A DNA stretch of 64,000 nucleotides from JBPOIC01 sp052034865 (lineage in GTDB: Bacteria; UBA10199; JADFYH01). The stretch's first letter is position 1. Each line of letters begins with the position of its first letter. The translations under genes and the position numbers were made by a program. The stretch is from contig JBPOIC010000027.1 in the NCBI GenBank assembly GCA_052034865.1, positions 1-64,000 of the forward strand, read 5' to 3'. Of the stretch, positions 42,385 through 50,042 are shown piece after piece. The notes under the pieces are model-generated. The model had not been told where the DNA came from and made no database searches. It saw nothing but the letters and a program-made list of their open reading frames with translations.

Positions 42385-44016
42385 TCAAAAATCTTTGATT
42401 TTAATTCCTGCACGATCAAGAGCTTCGATATCCTCTTCGCTCTCCATAGTGTCATCATCCAGATAAATTTCGATCGGATGACCGGGGGAAGCGATCCCGT
42501 ACAAAAGCTGACAGAGCCCCTTAAGCGAAGGGGCAAAAAGATGCCATTCGGATTCTTTTTTGAAAACGGGTTTTTGATGACGAAAATCAAACATCATTCC
42601 CGAATGATTTCCCTGATAGTAGCAGTGCCCAAAGGTTTCGAGGTTTTTTTGAACAGAACCTGGAGGCATCGACTCGATCCGATTTTTTAAAAAATGTTTT
42701 GCATCCTCTTCTTCCAGATAAATTCCAAAGCCTGACTTGGGCCGGTTTTTTTTAAACTTCCAATCCAATGCGAGTTTTAAAAACGCACTCTCAAGATCAT
42801 CTCCGCCAGCCGAAAGGTTGTGGCCAAAAAGCTCCGACACATAAACTCGTCCCATTTTTGTCATGCACAAAAAATCGTGAACCGATGCCCGTCCGATCAC
42901 CACGACAGGCTCATCCTCAAGCTCTACGATTCTCTCATGCGCAGGAGCCGTCTCGGCGATAAAACCAGGAGCAACAAGAGGAAACATCTTGTATAAGTTC
43001 CAAAACCAGAAATCCTCTTCGGAAATCAAACCGCCAAAACGACGCTCCACATCGATCACGGATTCCCACGCCTTCTCACCCAAAAGATTTTTGAGCTGTG
43101 CTTCGTTACGCTGATAACAGCGGAGTCGATGGGCACGGCGGGCCATCATATAGGAAACGATGTCAGGATTTTCGGAAAGGAGGTTTGCGTCCGGCATGCG
43201 TCGCTCGATGAGCAGGTCTCCTGCTTCAAACTCCGCCCGTTCTGTAGCCTGATCCCCATGATGCAACACCTGAACGATTTGTCCTTCGGGCATCAATTGA
43301 AGGGAAATCTGCGCACAGCCACGTGCAATATGATAATCTGGTTTCTCCGGAATTTTCTGAAACGATTCAGATAACATCGCCTCCCCACGGCCCTTATGCA
43401 GCCCGATCTCAACATCTTCTTCCATGGCAATTTTCAAAAGATGTGACACATTCTCAAAACGACGCACCCAAACTCGCCTGCGATCGATGACCCAGTCCTC
43501 ATCGGACCAAAAAGGATCGTACTCGGTTGAGGCCAGCACGTTGAGCGGCACTCTAAGCCTGGAAGCGAGCTTACGGACTTCTTTTTGATCGGCGGTGTGA
43601 ATGCAAAATCGATACGGTGCAGGATGGGGCAGTTCCTCGACAGCAATGCGTTCGAGAAAAACGGAAAAACTTCTCGCAAATGGAATCTCTTCATCTTCGA
43701 TAAAAACAGAACCATCGTTGTGGGCGAGGAGAAAATGTTTTCCGGACACGTGGCGGGCAATTAAAAGATCGGGGTCTTTCGGCTGGGTTTTTCGGCAGAT
43801 CCTGGAGATATCAAAATTTTGAAGAACGCCGAAATCGTAATCTCCCAAGATAGGAAGCCCACGCTGGCCCGTCAGCTGAAAAAGCAACTGCGCGACTTCT
43901 TTCCAGCGCGGTGTACAAAATGAAGGTGCTTTCTTTAAAAGCTGAGAAAGATCTGTGCTGACATGGACTTTTGCCTGAGCCCCGAGGTTTTGAAGTTCTT
44001 GAGAAAAAGAAGTCAT
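42385..44016 (-). CDS. Orphan 543-aa protein with an internal duplication, possibly SUKH-like
   Basis: This 543-residue soluble protein has no signal or membrane segment. Two segments are similar to each other. Residues 84-123 (LIARHVSGKHFLLAHNDGSV, then FI) and residues 371-417 (VVIGRASVHDFLCMTKMGRV, then YV) both follow I-(A/G)-R-x-x-(x)-x-H-x-F-L-x5-G-x-V-(F/Y)-(I/V), then S/A-F-x-x-F/L. That strand pattern, with IDVERRFGGLISEEDFWFW before the second copy, recalls SUKH (SMI1/KNR4) domains, which in bacteria include toxin-immunity proteins. This is a hypothesis only. A C-terminal IYLDDDTMESEEDIE region is acidic. No good ribosome-binding site is seen at ATG 44016. Confidence 0.6.
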   Translation of the reverse strand: MTSFSQELQNLGAQAKVHVSTDLSQLLKKAPSFCTPRWKEVAQLLFQLTGQRGLPILGDYDFGVLQNFDISRICRKTQPKDPDLLIARHVSGKHFLLAHNDGSVFIEDEEIPFARSFSVFLERIAVEELPHPAPYRFCIHTADQKEVRKLASRLRVPLNVLASTEYDPFWSDEDWVIDRRRVWVRRFENVSHLLKIAMEEDVEIGLHKGRGEAMLSESFQKIPEKPDYHIARGCAQISLQLMPEGQIVQVLHHGDQATERAEFEAGDLLIERRMPDANLLSENPDIVSYMMARRAHRLRCYQRNEAQLKNLLGEKAWESVIDVERRFGGLISEEDFWFWNLYKMFPLVAPGFIAETAPAHERIVELEDEPVVVIGRASVHDFLCMTKMGRVYVSELFGHNLSAGGDDLESAFLKLALDWKFKKNRPKSGFGIYLEEEDAKHFLKNRIESMPPGSVQKNLETFGHCYYQGNHSGMMFDFRHQKPVFKKESEWHLFAPSLKGLCQLLYGIASPGHPIEIYLDDDTMESEEDIEALDRAGIKIKDF

Positions 44017-44321
44017 AGGTTGAGAGCTTGAGAGAATTCCTTCGAATTTTTTTTAGACTTCTCATTCTTAAAAAACCGAAGGAGCCCCAGGTCTTAATAA
44101 GATTTTCCCTTCTTCACCCACTTTTCTAAAAATTTCTCAAAGCCAGAAGTAAGGACAACAATTAGAGGATGATTGCTGTCTTTCAAAACGTCGTCTGAGT
44201 GTCAATCGGATCACTCTCTTTTAAATGAAGAATACGAAGCTGGGCAGATCGGCTATTGACTTCAGAAAAAAGACTGCAAATATCAAAACTCCAATCAATC
44301 TATTAAGACGAAAGGACTTCC
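44017..44321. other. Divergent intergenic region
   Basis: This stretch of 305 bases between two divergent genes should contain promoters for both the 543-aa orphan and the nitroreductase. I see no gene, no RNA and no strong promoter pair. An AAAGGAC ribosome-binding site for the nitroreductase is at its right end. Confidence 0.5.
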
Positions 44322-44975
44322 ATGAAAGCGATCTCAAACGAAATCCTCCTGAAACAGCTGAACTGGCGCTACGCCACCAAGAAATTTGATCCTTCAAATA
44401 AAATCTCTGAAGCAGACATTAAAACCCTCGAAGAGGTCCTTCATCTTTCTCCTTCGTCTTACGGTCTCCAGCCCTGGAAATTTATATTCGTTCAAAATGC
44501 GGAAATTCGAAAAAAACTCCGTGCGGTTTCCTGGAATCAGCCGCAGGTGGAAGAATGCTCGCACCTGATCGTTTTCACGACACTTAAAAAAGTGAGTGAG
44601 GATTATATCAGGCATTTTATCGCACGTATGGCCGAGGTTCGGTCAATCGATCCCGAATCTCTCGACTCGTATCAGGCGGCCATGATCGGTGATGTCGTGA
44701 AAGGCCCGCGCAGCAACATCGTTCCCACCTGGACTCAGCGCCAATCTTACATCGCCATGGGAAATCTCATGCAGGCCGCCGCCCTTATGGAAATCGACAC
44801 CTGTGCCCTGGAAGGGCTTGATCCGGCCCAGTACGATGAAATCCTGAATTTGACATCGACAGATTATGCGGCCTTCGCTGCGGTGGCTTTGGGTTACCGC
44901 TCAGAAAATGATGCCTTTCAGCATTTGAAAAAAGTGCGATTTAAAATCGAAGAAGTGGTGGAATGGATAAAATAA
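44322..44975 (+). CDS. Nitroreductase family protein (NfsB-like)
   Basis: This 217-residue FMN enzyme matches the oxygen-insensitive NAD(P)H nitroreductase family. It has WRYATKKFD (flavin-phosphate arginine region), LHLSPSSYGLQPWKFIFV, the TWTQRQSYIAMGNLMQAAAL helix and ALEGLDPAQYDEIL, which binds FMN. It ends in AVALGYR. It reduces nitro compounds, quinones or flavins with NAD(P)H in the cytoplasm. AAAGGAC precedes ATG 44322. The SMR exporter follows 74 bases later on the same strand, perhaps in one detoxification transcript. Confidence 0.9.
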   Translation: MKAISNEILLKQLNWRYATKKFDPSNKISEADIKTLEEVLHLSPSSYGLQPWKFIFVQNAEIRKKLRAVSWNQPQVEECSHLIVFTTLKKVSEDYIRHFIARMAEVRSIDPESLDSYQAAMIGDVVKGPRSNIVPTWTQRQSYIAMGNLMQAAALMEIDTCALEGLDPAQYDEILNLTSTDYAAFAAVALGYRSENDAFQHLKKVRFKIEEVVEWIK

Positions 44976-45049
44976 ACCTTGAAGACAGATCAAACCCATC
45001 AGGCTAAAAGCAGAGGTTGTTTGCTGTTTTTTAGGTTTAGAGGTTTCTT

Positions 45050-45373
45050 ATGAACGGTTGGACTTTTTTAATCCTGGCGGGATTTTTTGAGGTGGGTTTT
45101 ACCACCTTTTTAAAACTCTCGGATAATTTTACAAAAATTCCTTACACGATTGCCTTTGCCCTTTGCGCCATTATCAGTTTTGGCCTGTTAAACAAATCCG
45201 TCACCCTGATTTCCCTGGGGACGGCTTATGCGGTCTGGACGGGTATTGGCGCCTTTGGCACCGCCCTGGTGGGTTTTGTTCTTTTTAAAGATGTCGTTTC
45301 GATGGGGAAAATCTTCTTTTTATCCACCCTGATTATCTCCATCGTCGGCTTAAAATTCATCGCCCCCGAATAA
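45050..45373 (+). CDS. SMR family exporter, SugE/Gdx-like
   Basis: This 107-residue protein has four membrane helices and the small-multidrug-resistance signature. It has the membrane glutamate E14 (AGFFEVGFTTFLK) and SLGTAYAVWTGIGAFGTALVG. It has the G-T-A-Y-A-V-W-T-G-I-G-A motif of the SugE/Gdx branch, which in characterised members exports guanidinium or small quaternary ammonium ions. I looked for guanidine riboswitch-like hairpins in the 74 bases upstream and saw none. AGAGG lies before ATG 45050. It works as a dual-topology or paired dimer in the inner membrane. Confidence 0.85.
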   Translation: MNGWTFLILAGFFEVGFTTFLKLSDNFTKIPYTIAFALCAIISFGLLNKSVTLISLGTAYAVWTGIGAFGTALVGFVLFKDVVSMGKIFFLSTLIISIVGLKFIAPE

Positions 45374-45632
45374 GGCCTGTCGCATTCCTTCTTTCCCTGC
45401 ACCTGCTTTCCAATCTTTCCCCTGAGGACTCAAGACCTCATCTTTTCTAAGACCTCATGACGATAATCCTCAATTTATGAGGATCAAAACTAGAAACCTT
45501 CAGGATTTATTAATAAAAAACTAATAATATCAGTCTGTTAATCTTCGTGATGGCAGAGGAATGAGGATGGCATTGGGTTTGCTTTACTAATTCTCGAAGG
45601 TTAGTTGAAAATTCACTCAAAAGGAGAAGGTT

Positions 45633-46112
45633 ATGTCAGTAAAATCGCCCACTATCAAACTGAACAATGCTACCGCGGCCACTATTGCAAGTGAGTTAAT
45701 AAAATTAGATGCTCAGATGGAAAAGAAATTGGGTGTTCAAGGAAAATCAAACACCAGAAGCCCTGAGAAGCAATCGGGAGTTGCTCATAAAAATGCGCAG
45801 GGTCTTCAAGCCTTGGTAGGAAGAGGTAAGCTACCTGAACACCAAGCGAAGGCCCCAGTTGTAGCGAAACTTTCAGAAAAAGGTGTGAACTACGATAACC
45901 CCCTCGTAAAATCCGGTCCTGGCTTACACTTTCTGAAATGGGAGAAGGCTGAAATAAAAGCTGAGGCAGCTGCCAAAAGAGGTGTAACACCAAGCTATAA
46001 CCCCCATTCTGCAAGAGTGGAACAACCTGGGAATCAAACAGGTTATGTGGCTGTTGTGCAGCATTTGAGGGATTTAGCATCAGGTCATCGTCACAAAAAG
46101 ACTGGCGTGTAA
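45633..46112 (+). CDS. Orphan basic protein (159 aa)
   Basis: This 159-residue protein is Ala-, Lys- and Gln-rich, with an N-terminal helical MSVKSPTIKLNNATAATIAS. The central part is low complexity (KLGVQGKSNTRSPEKQSGVA). A C-terminal LRDLASGHRHKKTGV region is basic. There is no signal peptide and there are no cysteines. AAAGGAGAAGG, a strong site, lies 6 bases before ATG 45633 and a clear terminator follows, so it is a real single-gene unit. I recognise no family. Confidence 0.65.
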   Translation: MSVKSPTIKLNNATAATIASELIKLDAQMEKKLGVQGKSNTRSPEKQSGVAHKNAQGLQALVGRGKLPEHQAKAPVVAKLSEKGVNYDNPLVKSGPGLHFLKWEKAEIKAEAAAKRGVTPSYNPHSARVEQPGNQTGYVAVVQHLRDLASGHRHKKTGV

Positions 46113-46142
46113 TCTAAGACAGTTCTTCATTATCAAACATAC

Positions 46143-46174
46143 AAAAAGCGGCTACCTTCCGGGGCCGCTTTTTT
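46143..46174 (+). terminator. Rho-independent terminator
   Basis: AAAAAGCGGC (46143-46152) pairs with GCCGCTTTTTT (46164-46174) around the loop TACCTTCCGGG. The 3' T-run is part of the stem base. It ends the 159-aa gene, and being nearly symmetrical could also act from the other side. Confidence 0.9.
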
Positions 46175-46214
46175 ATTGCCGAAAATTAATGAGGATTGGT
46201 ACACGAAGGCCACT

Positions 46215-47876
46215 ATGACACCTCCAAAACTCACCGAAGCCAAAAAAAAATGGGAAGAAACCACCCTCGCCAAAAACCTGGCAAAAGATCCGGAGCGCGC
46301 GAGGCGATTTGAAAATTCTTCTGGTATCGAAATCGATCGGATTTATCTCCCTTCCCATCCAGAAGAAGATTACCTGGAAAAACAGGGCTTCCCCGGACAG
46401 TTTCCTTTCACTCGCGGTGTTCAGCCTACGATGTATCGAGGACGATTCTGGACAATGCGTATGTATGCTGGTTTTGCGACGGCCGAAGAATCCAACCAGC
46501 GCTATCGCTATCTCATCGAGAACGGCGGTACGGGTTTATCGGTCGCTTTCGATCTTCCCACCCAAATGGGTTATGATTCTGATTCTCCCCGCGCGCGCGG
46601 TGAGGTGGGAAAATCCGGCGTGGCCATCGATTCGCTTGAGGATATGGAGATTCTCTTCCAGGGAATTCCTTTAGATAAAGTTAGCACCTCAATGACGATC
46701 AACTCGACGGCCTCCATCCTTTTAGCCCTTTATATGGCTGTCGCCGAAAAACAGGGCGTGTCGTTCGACAAAATCAGCGGCACCATCCAAAACGATTTAC
46801 TCAAAGAATACATCGCACGTGGCACTTACATTTATCCGCCCGAGGCCTCGATGCGCATCATCACCGACGTCTTTGCTTTCTGTAAGGATCAAGTTCCTAA
46901 GTGGAATACGATTTCCATCAGCGGCTATCATATTCGCGAAGCAGGCTCGACGGCCGTGCAGGAAGTCGCATTCACCCTCGCGAACGGACTGGCGTATGTG
47001 AAAGCGGCGGTCGAGCGAGGATTAAAGGTGGACGAGTTTGCCTCGCGACTTTCCTTCTTTTTCAATTCCCACAATAACTTTCTGGAAGAGGTCGCCAAAT
47101 TCCGTGCTGCACGAAGGTTGTGGGCGCGTCTCATGAAAGATCGATTTAAGGCGAGCGATCGCAGTTGCATGCTGCGCTTTCACACTCAAACCGGCGGTTC
47201 TACCCTTACGGCTCAACAGATCGACAATAATGTGGTGCGCGTGGCCTATCAGGCGATGTCGGCGGCTTTTGGCGGCACGCAAAGTCTGCACACCAATTCG
47301 CGGGATGAAGCCCTGGCCCTTCCTACCGAGACCTCTGCTACGCTGGCACTTCGCACTCAACAGGTACTCGCCTACGAGACAGGAATTGGCGATACGGTCG
47401 ATCCGTTTGCGGGCTCGTATGTGGTTGAGGCCCTGACGGATGAAATCGAGCGCAAGGCTTTAGACTACATCGAAAAGATCGATGCCATGGGTGGTGCGGT
47501 GAAAGGAATCGAAGGGGGATTTCAGCAACGTGAAATTCAGGAAGCGGCCTATCAATATCAAAAGGCGATTGAAGAAGAAAAACTCTTTATTGTCGGCGTC
47601 AACAAATTCCAAATGAAAGAAGAACCCGTTAAAGATATCTTGCGGGTCAACCCCGAGATTGAAATCCGCCAATGTGAAAAGCTTAAAAAATTAAGAGAGC
47701 GACGTGACAATGCAAAGGTAGCTCAGGCCCGTGAGTCCCTCGCTCAGGCAGCCAAAGGAACCGATAACCTCATGCCGCACATTTTGAATGCCGTACGCTG
47801 CTATACGACCTTGGGTGAGATCAGCGACACCCTCCGCGAGGTGTTTGGGGTCTATCGCGAGAAAGTGGTAGTGTAA
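46215..47876 (+). CDS. Methylmalonyl-CoA mutase, large (catalytic) subunit
   Basis: This 553-residue protein is the catalytic TIM-barrel half of a B12-dependent acyl-CoA mutase. It contains YRGRFWTMRMYAGFATAEES, GLSVAFDLPTQMGYDSD, GKSGVAID, SMTINSTAS and SISGYHIREAGSTAVQE. Further on are LRFHTQTGGSTL and QVLAYETGIGDTVDPFAGS. The tyrosine in MRMYAGF corresponds to the residue that is Tyr in methylmalonyl-CoA mutase, Phe in isobutyryl-CoA mutase and Ile in hydroxyisobutyryl-CoA mutase, so methylmalonyl-CoA is the likely substrate. The cobalamin-binding domain is absent and must be encoded elsewhere as a small subunit. ATG 46215 is preferred to an in-frame TTG 39 bases earlier that lies at the terminator. 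Confidence 0.92.
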   Translation: MTPPKLTEAKKKWEETTLAKNLAKDPERARRFENSSGIEIDRIYLPSHPEEDYLEKQGFPGQFPFTRGVQPTMYRGRFWTMRMYAGFATAEESNQRYRYLIENGGTGLSVAFDLPTQMGYDSDSPRARGEVGKSGVAIDSLEDMEILFQGIPLDKVSTSMTINSTASILLALYMAVAEKQGVSFDKISGTIQNDLLKEYIARGTYIYPPEASMRIITDVFAFCKDQVPKWNTISISGYHIREAGSTAVQEVAFTLANGLAYVKAAVERGLKVDEFASRLSFFFNSHNNFLEEVAKFRAARRLWARLMKDRFKASDRSCMLRFHTQTGGSTLTAQQIDNNVVRVAYQAMSAAFGGTQSLHTNSRDEALALPTETSATLALRTQQVLAYETGIGDTVDPFAGSYVVEALTDEIERKALDYIEKIDAMGGAVKGIEGGFQQREIQEAAYQYQKAIEEEKLFIVGVNKFQMKEEPVKDILRVNPEIEIRQCEKLKKLRERRDNAKVAQARESLAQAAKGTDNLMPHILNAVRCYTTLGEISDTLREVFGVYREKVVV

Positions 47877-47913
47877 GACAAAATTTTCTTCGAGCAGGGG
47901 ACCTCTCTTTCCC

Positions 47914-48789
47914 TCATGAATACATCCCATCTCCCCCATTTAAATGCAGAATCTGACCGGTCATGTAAGACGAGTCGATCTCTGAGGCCAAAAAAACATA
48001 GCTCGGTGCGATCTCGGCGGGTTGAGCGGGGCGCTGCATCGGCGTATGTTTTCCAAACTCAGGAAGGGTCTCGGGTGGAAAGCTTGAAGTAATGAGAGGA
48101 GTCCAGACAGGACCGGGTGCGACTCCATTCACGCGAATGTGACGAGGAACCAGTTGTTTGGCGAGTGAGCGGGTGAGGTTGACCACCGCCGCCTTCGTGG
48201 TGGCGTAGTCGATGAGTTTGGGAGCTGGATCATAAGCCTGAATCGAGGTGGTATTAATGATCGCCCCTCCTTCATTCAAATGGTTAAGGGCCGCCTTGGC
48301 CATATGAAAATAACCGAACAGATTGGTATGCAACGTGCGCTCCAGTTGCTCATCGTCGATCTCTTCGATTCCCTTCACGATGTGTTGCTCAGCGGCATTA
48401 TTGACTAAAATGTCCAGGCGTCCAAACTGACGAAGCGTTTCATCTACCGCCCGTTTGGCAAAACTCTCATCCCCGACATCTCCTGCGATTTTAAGACAGC
48501 GTCGTCCTAGCTGCTGAACGCGCTCACAGGTTTTTTCGGCATCCTCTCCTTCATTCAGATACACAATCGCCACATCGGCTCCTTCCTTGGCGAACACATA
48601 CGCGACGGCTCTGCCAATTCCGCTGTCTCCCCCCGTAATCAAGGCGACCTGGCCCTCGAGCTTATGACTTCCCAAGTAGCGTTCATCCTCATCGATGGGA
48701 TGAGGGCGCATTTGATTTTCTAAGCCTGGGGGATTTTGATGTTGGGGAAAAATCTCGGCGCTTGTTTTCGAATTCTTTTCTTTTGGCAT
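47914..48789 (-). CDS. SDR, general-stress-protein-39-like oxidoreductase
   Basis: This 291-residue SDR has a 45-residue N-terminal extension (PQHQNPPGLENQMRPHPIDE) typical of the GSP39/YdaD/YhdF group. The core has TGGDSGIGRAVA, GDVGD, NNAAEQH and INTTSIQAYDP with the catalytic serine. It also has YATTKAAV (Y-x3-K), RVNGVAPGPVWTPL and GGDGMYS at the end. These proteins are stress-induced NAD(P)-dependent oxidoreductases of unclear substrate. AGGAG precedes ATG 48789. It converges with the mutase gene. Confidence 0.9.
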   Translation of the reverse strand: MPKEKNSKTSAEIFPQHQNPPGLENQMRPHPIDEDERYLGSHKLEGQVALITGGDSGIGRAVAYVFAKEGADVAIVYLNEGEDAEKTCERVQQLGRRCLKIAGDVGDESFAKRAVDETLRQFGRLDILVNNAAEQHIVKGIEEIDDEQLERTLHTNLFGYFHMAKAALNHLNEGGAIINTTSIQAYDPAPKLIDYATTKAAVVNLTRSLAKQLVPRHIRVNGVAPGPVWTPLITSSFPPETLPEFGKHTPMQRPAQPAEIAPSYVFLASEIDSSYMTGQILHLNGGDGMYS

Positions 48790-49142
48790 AACTCACTCCT
48801 ATTAAATCCAGCATAGGTTAAGAGGATGGAGGATGACAAAAATGGAACCGATAAAAAAAAAGGGTGGAAAGAGAAAGAAACTGAAGGATCTGTGAAGACG
48901 GAGGTTTGAGTGTTTTCAATCACACTCTAGGCATTTCTTAAAAACGCGAGCATAAAAAAACAGAAGCCAGACAGATGCCGCGTCGAGCCAATATTTTGAT
49001 GAAAAAATTTGCACATGCATATCTTTTAACTTAGCCTCTCTTTCTCTCACCTCATAAAACACATAAAATTACAGGGAATTCGCTCTGGTACAGACTTTGC
49101 TTGTTTATTCGTTCAACATCAACGAATTACATGGAGGTTTAA
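48790..49142. other. Intergenic region
   Basis: About 350 bases between two divergent genes have no convincing frame. The right half is A/T-rich (around 49000-49070). A GGAGG ribosome-binding site for the following gene lies at 49134-49138. I see no RNA gene or repeat here. Confidence 0.5.
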
Positions 49143-49766
49143 ATGTCAGTTAACCCATCACTTGTCTTTCAGCCCGATGTCATAAAGTCCGCTTTAAATC
49201 AAATCTGCGTAGCGGACTGCGAATCCATCTTGGCTGATAAATGTCAGAAACAAGGGCTCGAACCGAACCGTCCTCAGACAGGGGATTATTGCAGGAATAC
49301 CTGTGATTCTTTTGTGACCAATGCTTTTAGTGGATTTGGACCAGAGAGTTTCAGGCCTTTTTCTTCCACCTATGGTTTACAGGAAACTGCCCAAAATTAT
49401 TTTAATAGAGGCTGGGAAAAGGCAGTCCCTCATAACACAGCAGACTTTGATAGCTGCAAACCTCCTTCGGGTCCGGCAGGGAAAGAACCCAAGCTGGTAT
49501 GTGATGGAGAACCCTCAGCAGCCAATGATGGAATTCCTCAAGCCGCCTTTGAGCCGATGGCTGAGGTCGCCTCGGTGGCCGTGGGAGTTGGGCTGGGAGC
49601 CATGGTATTTCTGGCAGCCAAGAGTGGCGCTATTACCGGAGCTGAGGTTGGAACTGCTGTAAACCCAGGAGGAGGAACGATCGGTGGCGCTTTAGTTGGT
49701 GCTGCGGCAGGTGCTCTTATCGGACTGGGCGCGTACTTTCTGAGCCGTTCTCCAGCTCAGAGTTAA
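49143..49766 (+). CDS. Orphan Cys-rich protein with C-terminal glycine zipper
   Basis: This 207-residue protein has a cysteine-bearing N-terminal two-thirds (C22, C26, C34, C50, C54, C105, C120) with C-x3-C pairs spaced like disulfide-bonded or metal-binding motifs. Two hydrophobic glycine-rich helices follow (about 141-160 and 179-199; AVNPGGGTIGGALVGAAAGA, then LIGLGAYF) with GxxxG spacing. There is no N-terminal signal peptide. GGAGG lies 7 bases before ATG 49143 and a terminator follows, so it is a single-gene unit. I recognise no family. The layout resembles the glycine-zipper part of the 2162-4075 protein in composition only. Confidence 0.68.
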   Translation: MSVNPSLVFQPDVIKSALNQICVADCESILADKCQKQGLEPNRPQTGDYCRNTCDSFVTNAFSGFGPESFRPFSSTYGLQETAQNYFNRGWEKAVPHNTADFDSCKPPSGPAGKEPKLVCDGEPSAANDGIPQAAFEPMAEVASVAVGVGLGAMVFLAAKSGAITGAEVGTAVNPGGGTIGGALVGAAAGALIGLGAYFLSRSPAQS

Positions 49767-49850
49767 AGTAAATACCCTTTGCCTGAGGAAATCTGCAGGA
49801 CACAGCCCGGCACACTGTCACAATGGTTTTAACTTTTTTCCCTTAAGTTT

Positions 49851-49888
49851 CATCGTGGAGAAGCGTTCGTGTTTCTCCACGGTGTTTT
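49851..49888 (+). terminator. Rho-independent terminator
   Basis: CATCGTGGAGAA (49851-49862) pairs with TTCTCCACGGTG (49873-49884) with one wobble, giving a 12-bp stem and 10-base loop. TTTTCT follows. It ends the 207-aa gene. Confidence 0.85.
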
Positions 49889-50042
49889 CTAGGGGTAAAA
49901 ATTCCAAAAGCTCTTCTTAGCTCTATAGGCTGATACCAAACCTCCCGCAAACATGCTCTCCTTAAGGCTTGGCGGAAAGAGTACCCGGCTCAAGCCAATG
50001 CAGGATTTTAAGAGGTTTTCTTACCTTCCTGATTTTCAAACC

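Noticed and set aside
44976..45049. Guanidine riboswitch upstream of the SugE/Gdx-like exporter
   Set aside because: I looked for paired ACGR-loop hairpins and the other guanidine motifs; the 74 bases contain none, and no conserved-looking structure is visible.
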